Made by a program: the position numbers and the translations under genes
The notes under the pieces: generated by a model
Database searches by the model: none
Told to the model about the DNA's origin: nothing
The model's input: the letters and a program-made list of their open reading frames with translations, nothing else
Source of the DNA: [Clostridium] aminophilum DSM 10710
Lineage (GTDB): Bacteria; Bacillota; Clostridia; Lachnospirales; Lachnospiraceae
DNA length: 64,000 nt
Assembly: GCF_000711825.1 (NCBI RefSeq)
Contig: NZ_JONJ01000001.1
Coordinates: 248,001-312,000, forward strand
Direction of reading: 5' to 3'
In this document: positions 14,531 through 23,295 of the stretch, in pieces
Layout: each line of letters starts with the position of its first letter
Numbering within the stretch: position 1 is the first letter of the stretch

Positions 14531-17320
14531 TCACTCCTGTTTCTCGGCCCGTTTTCCGACCGCACACGGAACCGGAAGATACTGCAGGCCTTCATTTCCG
14601 CCGGAATAGCGGATCATCAGCGTATTCGCCGGAGACAGATACGGGGCAAGTTCCTCCGCCGTGTAGCTGTCCTTCGTCTCCATCAGGTCATTCTTTCCGG
14701 TATCGTAATTGTAAAAATAAATATTCCCGTTAAACATCGGAACCTTTGAGAAATCCGGACTCTTTCCGCTCTGCTCGGTGTATACCGGCGACAGCTTCTC
14801 AAAATCAATCTTCTCAATGACCAGTCTGCTGTCAAACGCATACTCGAGAGTCAGCGGTCCGTTCTCCGTTCCGTTCATCTGATTGTAGTCCGCATAGTAT
14901 TCTCCGCTGATCACTCTCGGAAGCCGGCGGAGTGCCGGACTGTAGATCCGGCCGTCCGGCCCATCTGCGCGATCCGGCTCATCCAGCTCACAGGTCACAA
15001 TCGTCTGTCCGGAAACGGTAATCCGCTGCCCGTCCGGGTCCTTGTCCGTAAGGGATTCGCGGAGGAATTCCGGCGTGCTGTTCTGCGGAAATCCGATAAA
15101 ACGGCCCCTGCCGGCGTATTCCATCGTGTCACGCCGCATATAGAACAGCAGAAGCCGCGCCTTCTCGAGTCTCCGGATCCTGTCGGTCTGCGGATCGAGA
15201 CTGCTCCGCAGCGAGGCAATGATGCCGTCCGCCGCCAGCGCACTGTCGCCCACCGGAATGTTCAGCACCGAACATTTCGATAAGTCCACCGTTTCTCCCG
15301 GTTCCATATCGCCGATCAGAACCGCTTTTCCCCCAAAGAGCACTGCCGCGTCCCGAATCGCCTCCGTGCTGCGGTTTGTCACGGTTCCGGATGCTTTCAT
15401 CTCCATGATGGAAGCCTGTCCGCCGATGCGGTATTTCATCGGCGTCTGTTCCGAAGCAGTGTGTTCTCCACTCTCCGGAACCGCTTCCGCCGCGTCGTTT
15501 CCTGTATTTCCGTCCGGAAGACTGTTCTCATTTCTGGTCAGACAAAACATGGACGATGCAAATGACTCCCGTCCGCGGATCCGGATCTGGGTTCCGTCTT
15601 CATCCGATGAAACCCCGATATGATAGCTGTTCGGATCCGGTGAGAGCACTCCCTTGCCCATATCATAGGGATACGAGACAGGAATTACACGGTATCCTTC
15701 GGAGAGAACCGTCCGGAAACTCCTGCCGTTCGGACTTCGCAGATTCAGACAGGTATTCTCCTGCTGTCCGCCTCCCGTCACATCCAGAATCGTCGCGTAG
15801 GTATAAAACGGTCCGGAAAAACGGGTCCGCACGCCGGCCACATACACCGCGCATGTAAAAAGTGCGCTGCACGCTGCGACTGCCGCCAGATAATACCGCT
15901 GACGGCGATGCGCGCGAAGGATCAGGTACACGCCCGGTCCGACCGCAATCAGGTAGAGAATCAGAATCAGCGCATATACGGTCGCGTTCGGAAGATTATC
16001 CATATCGCCTGTGCCGGTCAGATCCAGAATGTCAAAATAGGTGTCCTCCGCAATATGATCGGCCTGAACAATATTTTTCATCGTTCCGCCGTAAGCTTCC
16101 TCAAAGAAATTCTGGGTATAAGCCGGGTTTTCCGCCGCAAACCCGCTGATATCCGAAAGGGAATACGCCGCCGCCTCAACAAAACCTTTCTGGCAGGCCG
16201 CCATGCTGAGAAGCGGGAATCTCTCCCCGGAGATCAGCGTGTTCCCGCCAACGAGCGTCACATCCGCGCAGGAAAGTTCCACGAGGGAGTCGTCCGGGCT
16301 TTTCCGCGCATACTGCGGCCCCATATTCACCATGCGTTTCTCGGCTTCTTTTAACGGTGTCTTCGTCAGAAAGCGCTCCGCAAACGGGCCGAAACCCGAC
16401 CGGTACGCTTCCCCGCCTCCGAACAGAAGAATGCCTCCGTTTGCGGCAAAGCTGTAAATGCTGTCGACCTGTTCCGGATTCAGAAGAGACGTGTCGTAAT
16501 CGGAGATCACGATCATATCCAGTTCATCGTATTCCAGCGGATCTTCCGGCGCCGTATTCTTGTCCAGAAGAATGGTTCTCGTGGAAAATGCGCCGTCGTC
16601 CACTTCCACGCCGTTCATCCAGTCCAGCTGATCCGATCGGTCGGAAAATACTCCGATATAGCTCTGCGGATCGGATTTTGTCTTCGGCAGATCAGACTGC
16701 GTCTCCGCGAGAATCCGGCCGGAAGCGTCTTTCAGAATGATCTGCATGGACTTCATGCGGCTCCCGAACGGAACACAGTAGGTGTAGGTCTCCGAATCGT
16801 CCTGTTCCTCCGCGCCCGGTCCGGTCAGTGCCTGCGCAGACATTCCGGAGGAATTCATACCGGCGGCTTTGCCGTTTCCCTTTGCGGAAACGATTGGCTC
16901 TGCCGGCTCTTCCCCGTTTTCCTCTGCGGAAACAGTCGGATCAGCCGATTCTTCCCCGTTTCCCTCTGCGGAAACAGTCGGATCAGCCGACTCTTCCCCG
17001 TTTTTTTCTTCGCGAAGATTGTATTCATAGAGAATGGTCACGCCGCTCGGATCCGCCGTGCGGATCGACAGGGATTCCGCCTGCCGGTTCAGCTCCGGGC
17101 TGATCCGGACATGAACTGCCGTAAACCGGCCGGTCTGTACCGTGTTCTCAAAACCGAAACTGACTGCAATCTCCTCTTTTCCGACGGCCGGTGCATCCGC
17201 AGCCGGAGAATCCGTCTGTGTCTGGGCTGCGAGCGCACACATCGGCGCAGTGCCCGGCACGGCTGCCAGCGCCGCCACAGCCGCAAGGATGATCCGGCCC
17301 TTCTTCCTCTCACTCATCAT
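14531..17320 (-). CDS. Large envelope protein with GATase-like domain, ABC-linked
   Basis: About 929 residues. It starts with a signal peptide (ILAAVAALAAVPGTAPMCALAA), then a beta-rich extracellular part. About residues 273-330 resemble the class I glutamine-amidotransferase-like fold seen in other ABC-linked proteins (LDMIVISDYDTSLL, then GGILLFGGGEAYR). Two membrane helices lie at about 443-468 and 475-495, and a second large extracellular region runs to the C-terminus. Residues about 108-149 are three 14-residue repeats (NGEESADPTVSAEG type). No amidotransferase Cys-His-Glu triad is apparent, so the domain is probably non-catalytic. It lies between the kinase and the ATPase, suggesting a sensor or periplasmic-side partner of the exporter. 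Two adjacent ATGs follow AGGG; I took the first. I do not recognise a named family. Confidence 0.6.
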   Translation of the reverse strand: MMSERKKGRIILAAVAALAAVPGTAPMCALAAQTQTDSPAADAPAVGKEEIAVSFGFENTVQTGRFTAVHVRISPELNRQAESLSIRTADPSGVTILYEYNLREEKNGEESADPTVSAEGNGEESADPTVSAEENGEEPAEPIVSAKGNGKAAGMNSSGMSAQALTGPGAEEQDDSETYTYCVPFGSRMKSMQIILKDASGRILAETQSDLPKTKSDPQSYIGVFSDRSDQLDWMNGVEVDDGAFSTRTILLDKNTAPEDPLEYDELDMIVISDYDTSLLNPEQVDSIYSFAANGGILLFGGGEAYRSGFGPFAERFLTKTPLKEAEKRMVNMGPQYARKSPDDSLVELSCADVTLVGGNTLISGERFPLLSMAACQKGFVEAAAYSLSDISGFAAENPAYTQNFFEEAYGGTMKNIVQADHIAEDTYFDILDLTGTGDMDNLPNATVYALILILYLIAVGPGVYLILRAHRRQRYYLAAVAACSALFTCAVYVAGVRTRFSGPFYTYATILDVTGGGQQENTCLNLRSPNGRSFRTVLSEGYRVIPVSYPYDMGKGVLSPDPNSYHIGVSSDEDGTQIRIRGRESFASSMFCLTRNENSLPDGNTGNDAAEAVPESGEHTASEQTPMKYRIGGQASIMEMKASGTVTNRSTEAIRDAAVLFGGKAVLIGDMEPGETVDLSKCSVLNIPVGDSALAADGIIASLRSSLDPQTDRIRRLEKARLLLFYMRRDTMEYAGRGRFIGFPQNSTPEFLRESLTDKDPDGQRITVSGQTIVTCELDEPDRADGPDGRIYSPALRRLPRVISGEYYADYNQMNGTENGPLTLEYAFDSRLVIEKIDFEKLSPVYTEQSGKSPDFSKVPMFNGNIYFYNYDTGKNDLMETKDSYTAEELAPYLSPANTLMIRYSGGNEGLQYLPVPCAVGKRAEKQE
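16872..16997. repeat. In-frame 42-bp tandem repeat, 3 units
   Basis: Units start at 16872, 16914 and 16956, with a partial fourth from 16998. Units two and three are nearly identical. Each encodes 14 residues, so copy-number change would keep the frame and alter the length of an acidic linker in the envelope protein. Confidence 0.85.
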
Positions 17321-17411
17321 TTTCCCTGTTCTCCAGACTCCGCCAGACAATCTATCCTGTCTGTTTGAGCCGCCAACCAATGTTTGAATATTTTCTGTCC
17401 GGACATTTCCC

Positions 17412-18608
17412 TCAGTTCCGGTTCATCCGCGCGGTCCTTGTCCGACCGTTCCGCTTCTCCCCCGGAAGGCTGAAGTTTTCCCGGTCCGCGCTGAGTTTTG
17501 TGTGCAGCCGCACCGTAAATACCGTACCGTTCATATCACTCGTCACCCCGATGGTTCCGCCGTGCATATCGACAATATTTTTCGCAATCGCAAGTCCGAG
17601 GCCGGTTCCGCCCGTACTGCTCGTCCGCGCGTGTTCCACGCGGTAAAACCGCTGGAAGATCTGCGGAAGCTCATCCGGCGGAATCACATATCCATAGTTC
17701 TTTACCGTGACTGAGACCACATCCTCTTCCGCATGAATACCGATGATGACCTTTTTCCCGTCGGCGCCATACTTGATGGCATTGTTGATCAGATTGTCAA
17801 ACAGTCTTGCGAGAAGATTTCCGTCCGCGGAAATGACTTTCGCCGGAACATTGCTCTCTAACTCATAGGAGAGATTTCTGGCATGAAAGCTCGGATAGAA
17901 TTCTTCCAGAAGCTGGCTTAAAAGCCGCACGATATCGACATTGCCGATCTTCATCGCTATCTTTCCGCCGCCAAGCTTCGTGAATCCGAACAGGTCCTCG
18001 ATCAGCTGCTGCAGGCGTTTGGATTTTGCAAACGCAATGTCGGTATACCGTTTTCTTGTCTCTTCCGGAAGCTGCGTGTTGACGGAGAGAAGTTCGAGAT
18101 AGCCGATGATGGACGTCAGCGGTGTTCGCAGATCGTGAGCGACATTGGTGATCAGCTCGTTTTTCGTCCGCTCCGCTTCTCGCTCTCGATCCATCAGCAT
18201 GCGGAGTTCTTCCACCATCTTGTTCAGATTGTCCGCCATCGCCGTGATCTCATCATCGCCCTTTACATCGACGGTCGTATTCAGATCCCCTTCGGAAATG
18301 TTCTGCATCGCCGCGGAGATCCGACCCAGATAGCGGATCGAGCCGCCGATCCGCTTGAAAAAGATAAAAGAGAAAATGCCAACAGCGCTGATGACGTACA
18401 GAAGCATCATCAGCGTGTCCATCTCCAAAAGTCTTAAGACAACATTTTCCCTTCCCCGCGTACTCTGCAGGTAATCCCGGAGAGTGGCCGCCAGAAATAC
18501 GATGATCAGCTCAATCGCACAGGCAACCACCGCGGATAAAACCATACTCTCGACCAGTCGTGAATGAAACTGGCCGCTCATATCCCGGTTCTTTCTGTTA
18601 CTTTTCAA
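17412..18608 (-). CDS. Sensor histidine kinase, VanS-like
   Basis: A 398-residue membrane kinase with two transmembrane helices (about 21-43 and 67-84) and a short extracellular loop. A HAMP linker (about 85-140) is followed by an H-box NVAHDLRTPLTS with phospho-acceptor His158. The N-box is DNLINNAIKY (271-280), and the ATP-lid glycine motif GTGLGLA is at 334-340. The NYG sequence in the D-box is like VanS-type kinases. The small extracellular loop suggests intramembrane or partner-protein sensing, as in kinases linked to ABC modules. It overlaps the response-regulator gene by 11 bases. The next gene starts 91 bases on. Confidence 0.92.
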   Translation of the reverse strand: MKSNRKNRDMSGQFHSRLVESMVLSAVVACAIELIIVFLAATLRDYLQSTRGRENVVLRLLEMDTLMMLLYVISAVGIFSFIFFKRIGGSIRYLGRISAAMQNISEGDLNTTVDVKGDDEITAMADNLNKMVEELRMLMDREREAERTKNELITNVAHDLRTPLTSIIGYLELLSVNTQLPEETRKRYTDIAFAKSKRLQQLIEDLFGFTKLGGGKIAMKIGNVDIVRLLSQLLEEFYPSFHARNLSYELESNVPAKVISADGNLLARLFDNLINNAIKYGADGKKVIIGIHAEEDVVSVTVKNYGYVIPPDELPQIFQRFYRVEHARTSSTGGTGLGLAIAKNIVDMHGGTIGVTSDMNGTVFTVRLHTKLSADRENFSLPGEKRNGRTRTARMNRN

Positions 18609-19299
18609 TCTTGTATCCCACTCCCCAGACGGTCGTGATGATCTTGTTCTGTCTGGAGTCCTCCTTCATCTTTCCGCGAAGTCTTCGAATGTGAACCATG
18701 ACTGTGTTGTTGGCTTCATAAACTTTCTCATGCCATACCTGCTCGAAGATCTCATCTGTGCTGAACACTTTGCCCGGGTTCGATGCCAGAAGATACAGAA
18801 TATCAAACTCGATCGGCGTCAGCTTGACGTCCTCCCCGTACACGGTGACGCGGTGATTCTCCCGGCTGATGGTCAGACCGTGAATGGAGATTTCACCGGA
18901 AGATGCATCCGATGAACTCTGCGGATTCAGCTGCGTGTACCGGCGGAGCTGCGATTTGACTCTCGCCGTGAGTTCCAGCGGATTAAACGGCTTTGTGACG
19001 TAATCGTCCGCGCCGGTTCCGAGTCCCCGGATCTTGTCCAGATCCGTCGATTTCGCGCTGAGCATGATGATCGGAATATTATTGTTTTCCCGGATCTTTC
19101 GGCACATCGTCAGTCCATCCATGCCCGGAAGCATAATATCGAGAAGGACCAGATGAACCTTTTCTCTCGCAAGGACGTCGAATCCCTCCTGCGCGGTGTT
19201 CGCCTTGTAGACCTTGTATCCGTCGCTGACCAGATAAATCTCTACCAGGTTGGCGATCTCCGGCTCATCGTCCACTACTAAAATTCCGATGTCTGACAT
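18598..19299 (-). CDS. OmpR/PhoB-family response regulator
   Basis: A 233-residue regulator. The receiver domain (1-120) has acidic residues Asp10/Asp11, phospho-acceptor Asp54 (VLLDIMLPGMDG) and Lys103 (VTKPF). The C-terminal winged-helix DNA-binding domain (about 133-232) ends in TVWGVGYKIEK, typical of the VanR/OmpR group. TAGGAGGATAAT places a strong ribosome site before the ATG. As first gene of the block it probably controls the downstream envelope protein and ABC genes. The upstream gap is occupied by a 76-bp tandem duplication, so the promoter cannot be cleanly placed. Confidence 0.93.
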   Translation of the reverse strand: MSDIGILVVDDEPEIANLVEIYLVSDGYKVYKANTAQEGFDVLAREKVHLVLLDIMLPGMDGLTMCRKIRENNNIPIIMLSAKSTDLDKIRGLGTGADDYVTKPFNPLELTARVKSQLRRYTQLNPQSSSDASSGEISIHGLTISRENHRVTVYGEDVKLTPIEFDILYLLASNPGKVFSTDEIFEQVWHEKVYEANNTVMVHIRRLRGKMKEDSRQNKIITTVWGVGYKIEK

Positions 19300-19363
19300 A
19301 TTATCCTCCTAAATACTGTATCTCAATTTCTCATTTATAATTATTAACGTTTTCTTTCCGGTT

Positions 19364-19528
19364 GCAGCTTCTCCGGACGGATGCCCATTCCTGCCGCAGT
19401 CTCTCCGGCTGATATCTTTTCCGGCCGTTCTTTCCCGCTGCAGCTTCTCCGGACGGATGCCCATTCCTGCCGCAGTCTCTCCGGCTGATATCTTTTCCGG
19501 CCGTTCTTTCCCACTGCAGCTTCTCCGG
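19364..19528. repeat. 76-bp tandem duplication between ppk1 and the response regulator
   Basis: GCAGCTTCTCCGGACGGATG begins at 19364 and recurs at 19440. The two 76-base units differ at very few positions, and a 13-base third start occurs at 19516. The array ends exactly at the ppk1 stop codon (19529-19531). It occupies the space where the response-regulator promoter is expected. Confidence 0.85.
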
Positions 19529-21679
19529 CTACGGCTTTTTCCTGTCCCGGTTTTCCTGCAATGCCTGGCGCGGCACAAATGTCCTCGTCTTGACCGGATC
19601 ATCCAGATCCCGCACCGCTTTCGCGTTCCGCACGGCCTCTTTCCGGAAGACTTCCTGCGCCACAATCCGTTTGCCGACGCGCTTCCTTTTCTCATAAGAA
19701 CCGTCCGGCCGCATCTCGTAGAGCTTTGTGTTGTCGCTCAGCTGCACTTCCAGCACATGCTGAACACGCGCCTTCAACTCCGGAGACCGGATCGGAAACA
19801 TGATCTCCACACGCCGGTCAAGATTTCGCGGCATCCAGTCGCTGCTCGCCATGTAGTACTGCGGATCGCCGGCATTCTCAAACCGGAATACGCGGGCATG
19901 TTCGAGATAATCCCCGACAATCGAGATGACCTTGATGTTCTCGGAAAGTCCCGGAACGCCAGCCCGAAGGGAACAGATTCCGCGGACAATCATGGTGATG
20001 GGCACCCCTGCTGCCCCCGCCGCATAGAGATGTTCAATGATCTCGCGGTCACAAAGGGAATTCACCTTGGCAATGATGCCGCTCGTTCTTCCGCCGGCCG
20101 CATTTTTCGCCTCCCGGTCAATCAGGAAAAGGAAACGTTTCCGCAGCCATAGCGGTGCCAGCGAAAGGCAGTTCCAGAACAGCGGTTCCGAATAGCCCGA
20201 GAGCATATTGAAAACCGCCGACGCATCCTCTCCGATCTCCGGATCACAGGTCAAAAGTCCGAAGTCGGTATAGAGTTTTGCCGTGGAATCATTATAATTT
20301 CCGGTCCCAAGATGGACATACCGCCGGATTCCGTCCGCATCCCGGCGCACCACCAGAGTGATCTTGCCGTGCGTTTTCAGGCCGACCAGACCATAGATCA
20401 CATGGCATCCGGCTTTCTCCAGCATTTTCGCCCAGGTGATGTTATTCTCCTCGTCAAATCTCGCCTTCAGTTCCAGAAGAACAGAGACCTGTTTTCCATT
20501 GTCCGCCGCTTCCGCCAGCGCCGCAATGATCGGTGACCTGCCGCTGACGCGGTAGAGCGTCTGCTTGATGGCGAGAACATCCGGATCTTTTGCCGCCCGT
20601 CGGATGAAACGGATCACCGGATCAAACGATTCGTACGGATGCGACAGGAGAATGTCCCCTTTCCGGATATTGGCAAAAATGTCCTCGTCGTTCATCAGTT
20701 CCGGCACCGGCTGCGGTGTAAACGGATCCAGAACCAGCTCCGGCCTTCCGTAACGGCCGTACAGTTCCTCCAGAACCGTCAGATCCAGCGGCCCGGGAAT
20801 CCGGTAGATCTCGTCATCGCCGACCGCAAGCTTTACGCGGAGCACTTCCAGAAGCCGGTAATCCATGTGATCGTCAATGTCCAGACGGATCACATCGCCC
20901 CACTGGCGCTCCCGGAGCTTTTGTTCGATCTCATGAAGGAGATCTTCCGTGTCGTCCTCGTCAATACTCATATCCGCGCTCCGCATGATGCGAAACGGGC
21001 TGCAGGCGATGATATCGTAATTCAGAAACAGTTTCCCGATATTCCGCTCAATGATTTCTTCAAGATAGATCACGCGCCCGCCCGGAAGTTCCACCGCCCG
21101 GCTCAGCACATCGGGAACCCGTACCATCGCAAATACCGTCGGTTCCTGTATCTCACCTTTTTTCCGCATCAGGATTGCCAGATTCAGCGACCGGTTCCGG
21201 ATGAGAGGAAACGGTCTTCCGGAGTCCACCGCCATGGGTGTGAGAACCGGATAGACCTCTCTTGAAAAGAAACGGTCCGCATATTCGCATTCTTCTTCCG
21301 TCATCCTCTCATGTCCGCCGACAACCGGCACACCGGCCTCCTCGAGGATCGGCCGGATCTCCTCATTGTACAGGCGATACTGCTCTTCCACGATCTCATG
21401 GGTTTTCGCGCTGATTGCGGACAGCTGTTCGTTCGGTGTCATGCCGGCCGCATCCCGCGTCGCATCGCCGACATGATCCAGCGCCTTCAGCGACGCGACG
21501 CGGACCATAAAGAATTCATCCAGATTCGAGGCCGTGATCGACAGAAACTTCATTCTCTCAAACGGCCGGTTGGTCACATCCTCCGCCTCACCCAGAATCC
21601 GGCGGTCAAACAAAAGCCAGCTGAGTTCACGGTTATAGTAGTTTTCCGGATCTCTGTACCTGGATCTGATCTTTCCCAT
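19529..21679 (-). CDS. ppk: Polyphosphate kinase 1
   Basis: A 716-residue enzyme that reversibly transfers the ATP gamma-phosphate to polyphosphate. The N-terminal NRELSWLLFDRRIL and the DEFFMVR stretch mark the N and head domains. Family active-site histidines are present at His437 (LKTHGK) and His456 (RYVHLGTGNYN), followed by the conserved AKLYTDFGLLT. The length is normal for PPK1. It follows the Ppx gene by only five bases, so synthesis and turnover of polyphosphate are probably co-expressed. The AAGGGG site is unusually close to the ATG, again suggesting coupling to ppx. Confidence 0.95.
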   Translation of the reverse strand: MGKIRSRYRDPENYYNRELSWLLFDRRILGEAEDVTNRPFERMKFLSITASNLDEFFMVRVASLKALDHVGDATRDAAGMTPNEQLSAISAKTHEIVEEQYRLYNEEIRPILEEAGVPVVGGHERMTEEECEYADRFFSREVYPVLTPMAVDSGRPFPLIRNRSLNLAILMRKKGEIQEPTVFAMVRVPDVLSRAVELPGGRVIYLEEIIERNIGKLFLNYDIIACSPFRIMRSADMSIDEDDTEDLLHEIEQKLRERQWGDVIRLDIDDHMDYRLLEVLRVKLAVGDDEIYRIPGPLDLTVLEELYGRYGRPELVLDPFTPQPVPELMNDEDIFANIRKGDILLSHPYESFDPVIRFIRRAAKDPDVLAIKQTLYRVSGRSPIIAALAEAADNGKQVSVLLELKARFDEENNITWAKMLEKAGCHVIYGLVGLKTHGKITLVVRRDADGIRRYVHLGTGNYNDSTAKLYTDFGLLTCDPEIGEDASAVFNMLSGYSEPLFWNCLSLAPLWLRKRFLFLIDREAKNAAGGRTSGIIAKVNSLCDREIIEHLYAAGAAGVPITMIVRGICSLRAGVPGLSENIKVISIVGDYLEHARVFRFENAGDPQYYMASSDWMPRNLDRRVEIMFPIRSPELKARVQHVLEVQLSDNTKLYEMRPDGSYEKRKRVGKRIVAQEVFRKEAVRNAKAVRDLDDPVKTRTFVPRQALQENRDRKKP

Positions 21680-21684
21680 ACCCC

Positions 21685-23241
21685 TTATCTTCTCTTTCTC
21701 TGCAGAACAGGCTGAATGCCGTAGATCTCCTCAAAGAATTCCGCTTTCTGTTCCATAGAAAACTGTTCCAGCGTGAGATTTTCCTCACATGATGTCTCCA
21801 TCACAAGCGTTCCGTCTTCCAACCGGACCTCCAGATCCTTCAGCTTCTGACGGTGACTCCGGTCAACGGCATTGGCGAGACGCAGGATCGCCGCAAGCTT
21901 TGCGATCTCAAGCACAATCTCCGACTTTCCCTTGGCCAGTCCGTCATACTGCGACAGATCCGATTCCAGATGGATCTCGTCATAGACAAAATCTCTCGTG
22001 TTGTAGCGGACCACATTGGCGACGATCTCCCGCTCCAGATGAGAGATTCCGATCAGTTCCGTCGACATGATAATCTGATACGAACTGAGGGTCTCACGGG
22101 TAATGGAAACATACTTTCCGCAGTCGTGCAGAATGGCGGCAAGCCTGAGCAGAAGTCTGCTCCGGCTGTTCAGACCATATTTTTCCTGCAGGATGTCAAA
22201 AACCGCCATCGCCGCCTTCTCCACCGCCGCAATGTGTTTCCGGTCTCCTTTGTAGCGGACCGACATATTTCCTGCGGCCGACAGCGCGTCGTCCGCAAAA
22301 TCATGCCGGAACCGGACGAGTTTCTGCTCTTCCGCATAGTCCGCCGCGATTCCGTCGCAGAGTGTCACGCCTCCGACCCACACTTCCCCGGCTCCAGTCA
22401 GTTCCAACACCTTTTCGTACAGGACCGCGCTGGGGATCATGACCCGGGCGTACGCGCCCGAAATGTCGCAGAACTCCGCGATTTCTTCTTCCGTCATATG
22501 GCTGATCCGCCGGCAGAATTCACCGAACTCCGCCGCCGTATACATTTTCCCCGGCTTCTCCTTCATTCCGCGAAGTACCATATTGTTGATGCTCTCGCCG
22601 GTGGCAATCAGCGTCTCGACCCGCATACCGCCCAGATAAATATCCCGGTATGTGGCGAGTTCCTTGTCCATCAGCTCACCTTCAATGTCCGGAATCAGCC
22701 GGCTCTCGGTCTTCCAGTGAGAAGACATCTCGGCAATGCGGAGAACCCCGAGGGAGAGATTCTGCGTCGACACCAGAACCCCGTCCTCAAACAGGGACAG
22801 CTGGGAACTTCCGAATCCCACGTCCATGACGGCCATCCGGCCGCCCGTCCCACGGTCAAACCGGCTGCTGCGGAGGGCCAGCGCCTTATGTGTCATAAAC
22901 CGCAGTTCCGAGTTGTTGATCGTGTGCACCTGCAGTCCCGTGGCATTTCGGATCTGGTCGAGAATAATCCGGCTGTTTGTGGCCTCACGAAGCGCACTGG
23001 CCGCGTACGCCCGGTAATCTTCGACATGATAGCCGTCCATCCGCTCTCGGAACTGTTCCAGAACCCGGATCAGCTCACGCATGACCGGGAGACTGATCTT
23101 TCCGTCATTGTAAGTATCCCGTCCGATGGTCAGCTGACGCCGCACATGATCAATCTTCCGGATCCCGTGTTCTTCCGAGATCTCATAGATCGCGATCTCC
23201 GTATCAAATGATCCAACATCGATTGCCGCAAACATTTTCAT
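21685..23241 (-). CDS. ppx: Ppx/GppA phosphatase with C-terminal HD domain
   Basis: A 518-residue two-part protein. Residues 1-310 form the actin-like Ppx/GppA fold (AAIDVGSFDTEIAIYE near the start, MDVGFGSSQLSLFEDG at 139-154). Residues about 330-518 carry an HD domain (LAAILHDCGKYV, His372-Asp373), as in long GppA-type enzymes. It likely hydrolyses polyphosphate or pppGpp. The phosphate-binding loop reads GFGSSQ rather than the usual GGGSTE, so activity or substrate could be altered. GGGGGAAG precedes the ATG. It is directly upstream of ppk1. Confidence 0.88.
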   Translation of the reverse strand: MKMFAAIDVGSFDTEIAIYEISEEHGIRKIDHVRRQLTIGRDTYNDGKISLPVMRELIRVLEQFRERMDGYHVEDYRAYAASALREATNSRIILDQIRNATGLQVHTINNSELRFMTHKALALRSSRFDRGTGGRMAVMDVGFGSSQLSLFEDGVLVSTQNLSLGVLRIAEMSSHWKTESRLIPDIEGELMDKELATYRDIYLGGMRVETLIATGESINNMVLRGMKEKPGKMYTAAEFGEFCRRISHMTEEEIAEFCDISGAYARVMIPSAVLYEKVLELTGAGEVWVGGVTLCDGIAADYAEEQKLVRFRHDFADDALSAAGNMSVRYKGDRKHIAAVEKAAMAVFDILQEKYGLNSRSRLLLRLAAILHDCGKYVSITRETLSSYQIIMSTELIGISHLEREIVANVVRYNTRDFVYDEIHLESDLSQYDGLAKGKSEIVLEIAKLAAILRLANAVDRSHRQKLKDLEVRLEDGTLVMETSCEENLTLEQFSMEQKAEFFEEIYGIQPVLQRKRR

Positions 23242-23295
23242 AACACTGTCTTCCCCCGGCGATCTGCTTACTTACCTGCCTGTTTGACGCTGCGC

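Noticed and set aside
19309-19695. Minus-strand open frame through the 76-bp repeats
   Set aside because: It is a repeat-driven frame overlapping ppk1 in another frame, with no good ribosome site or family resemblance.
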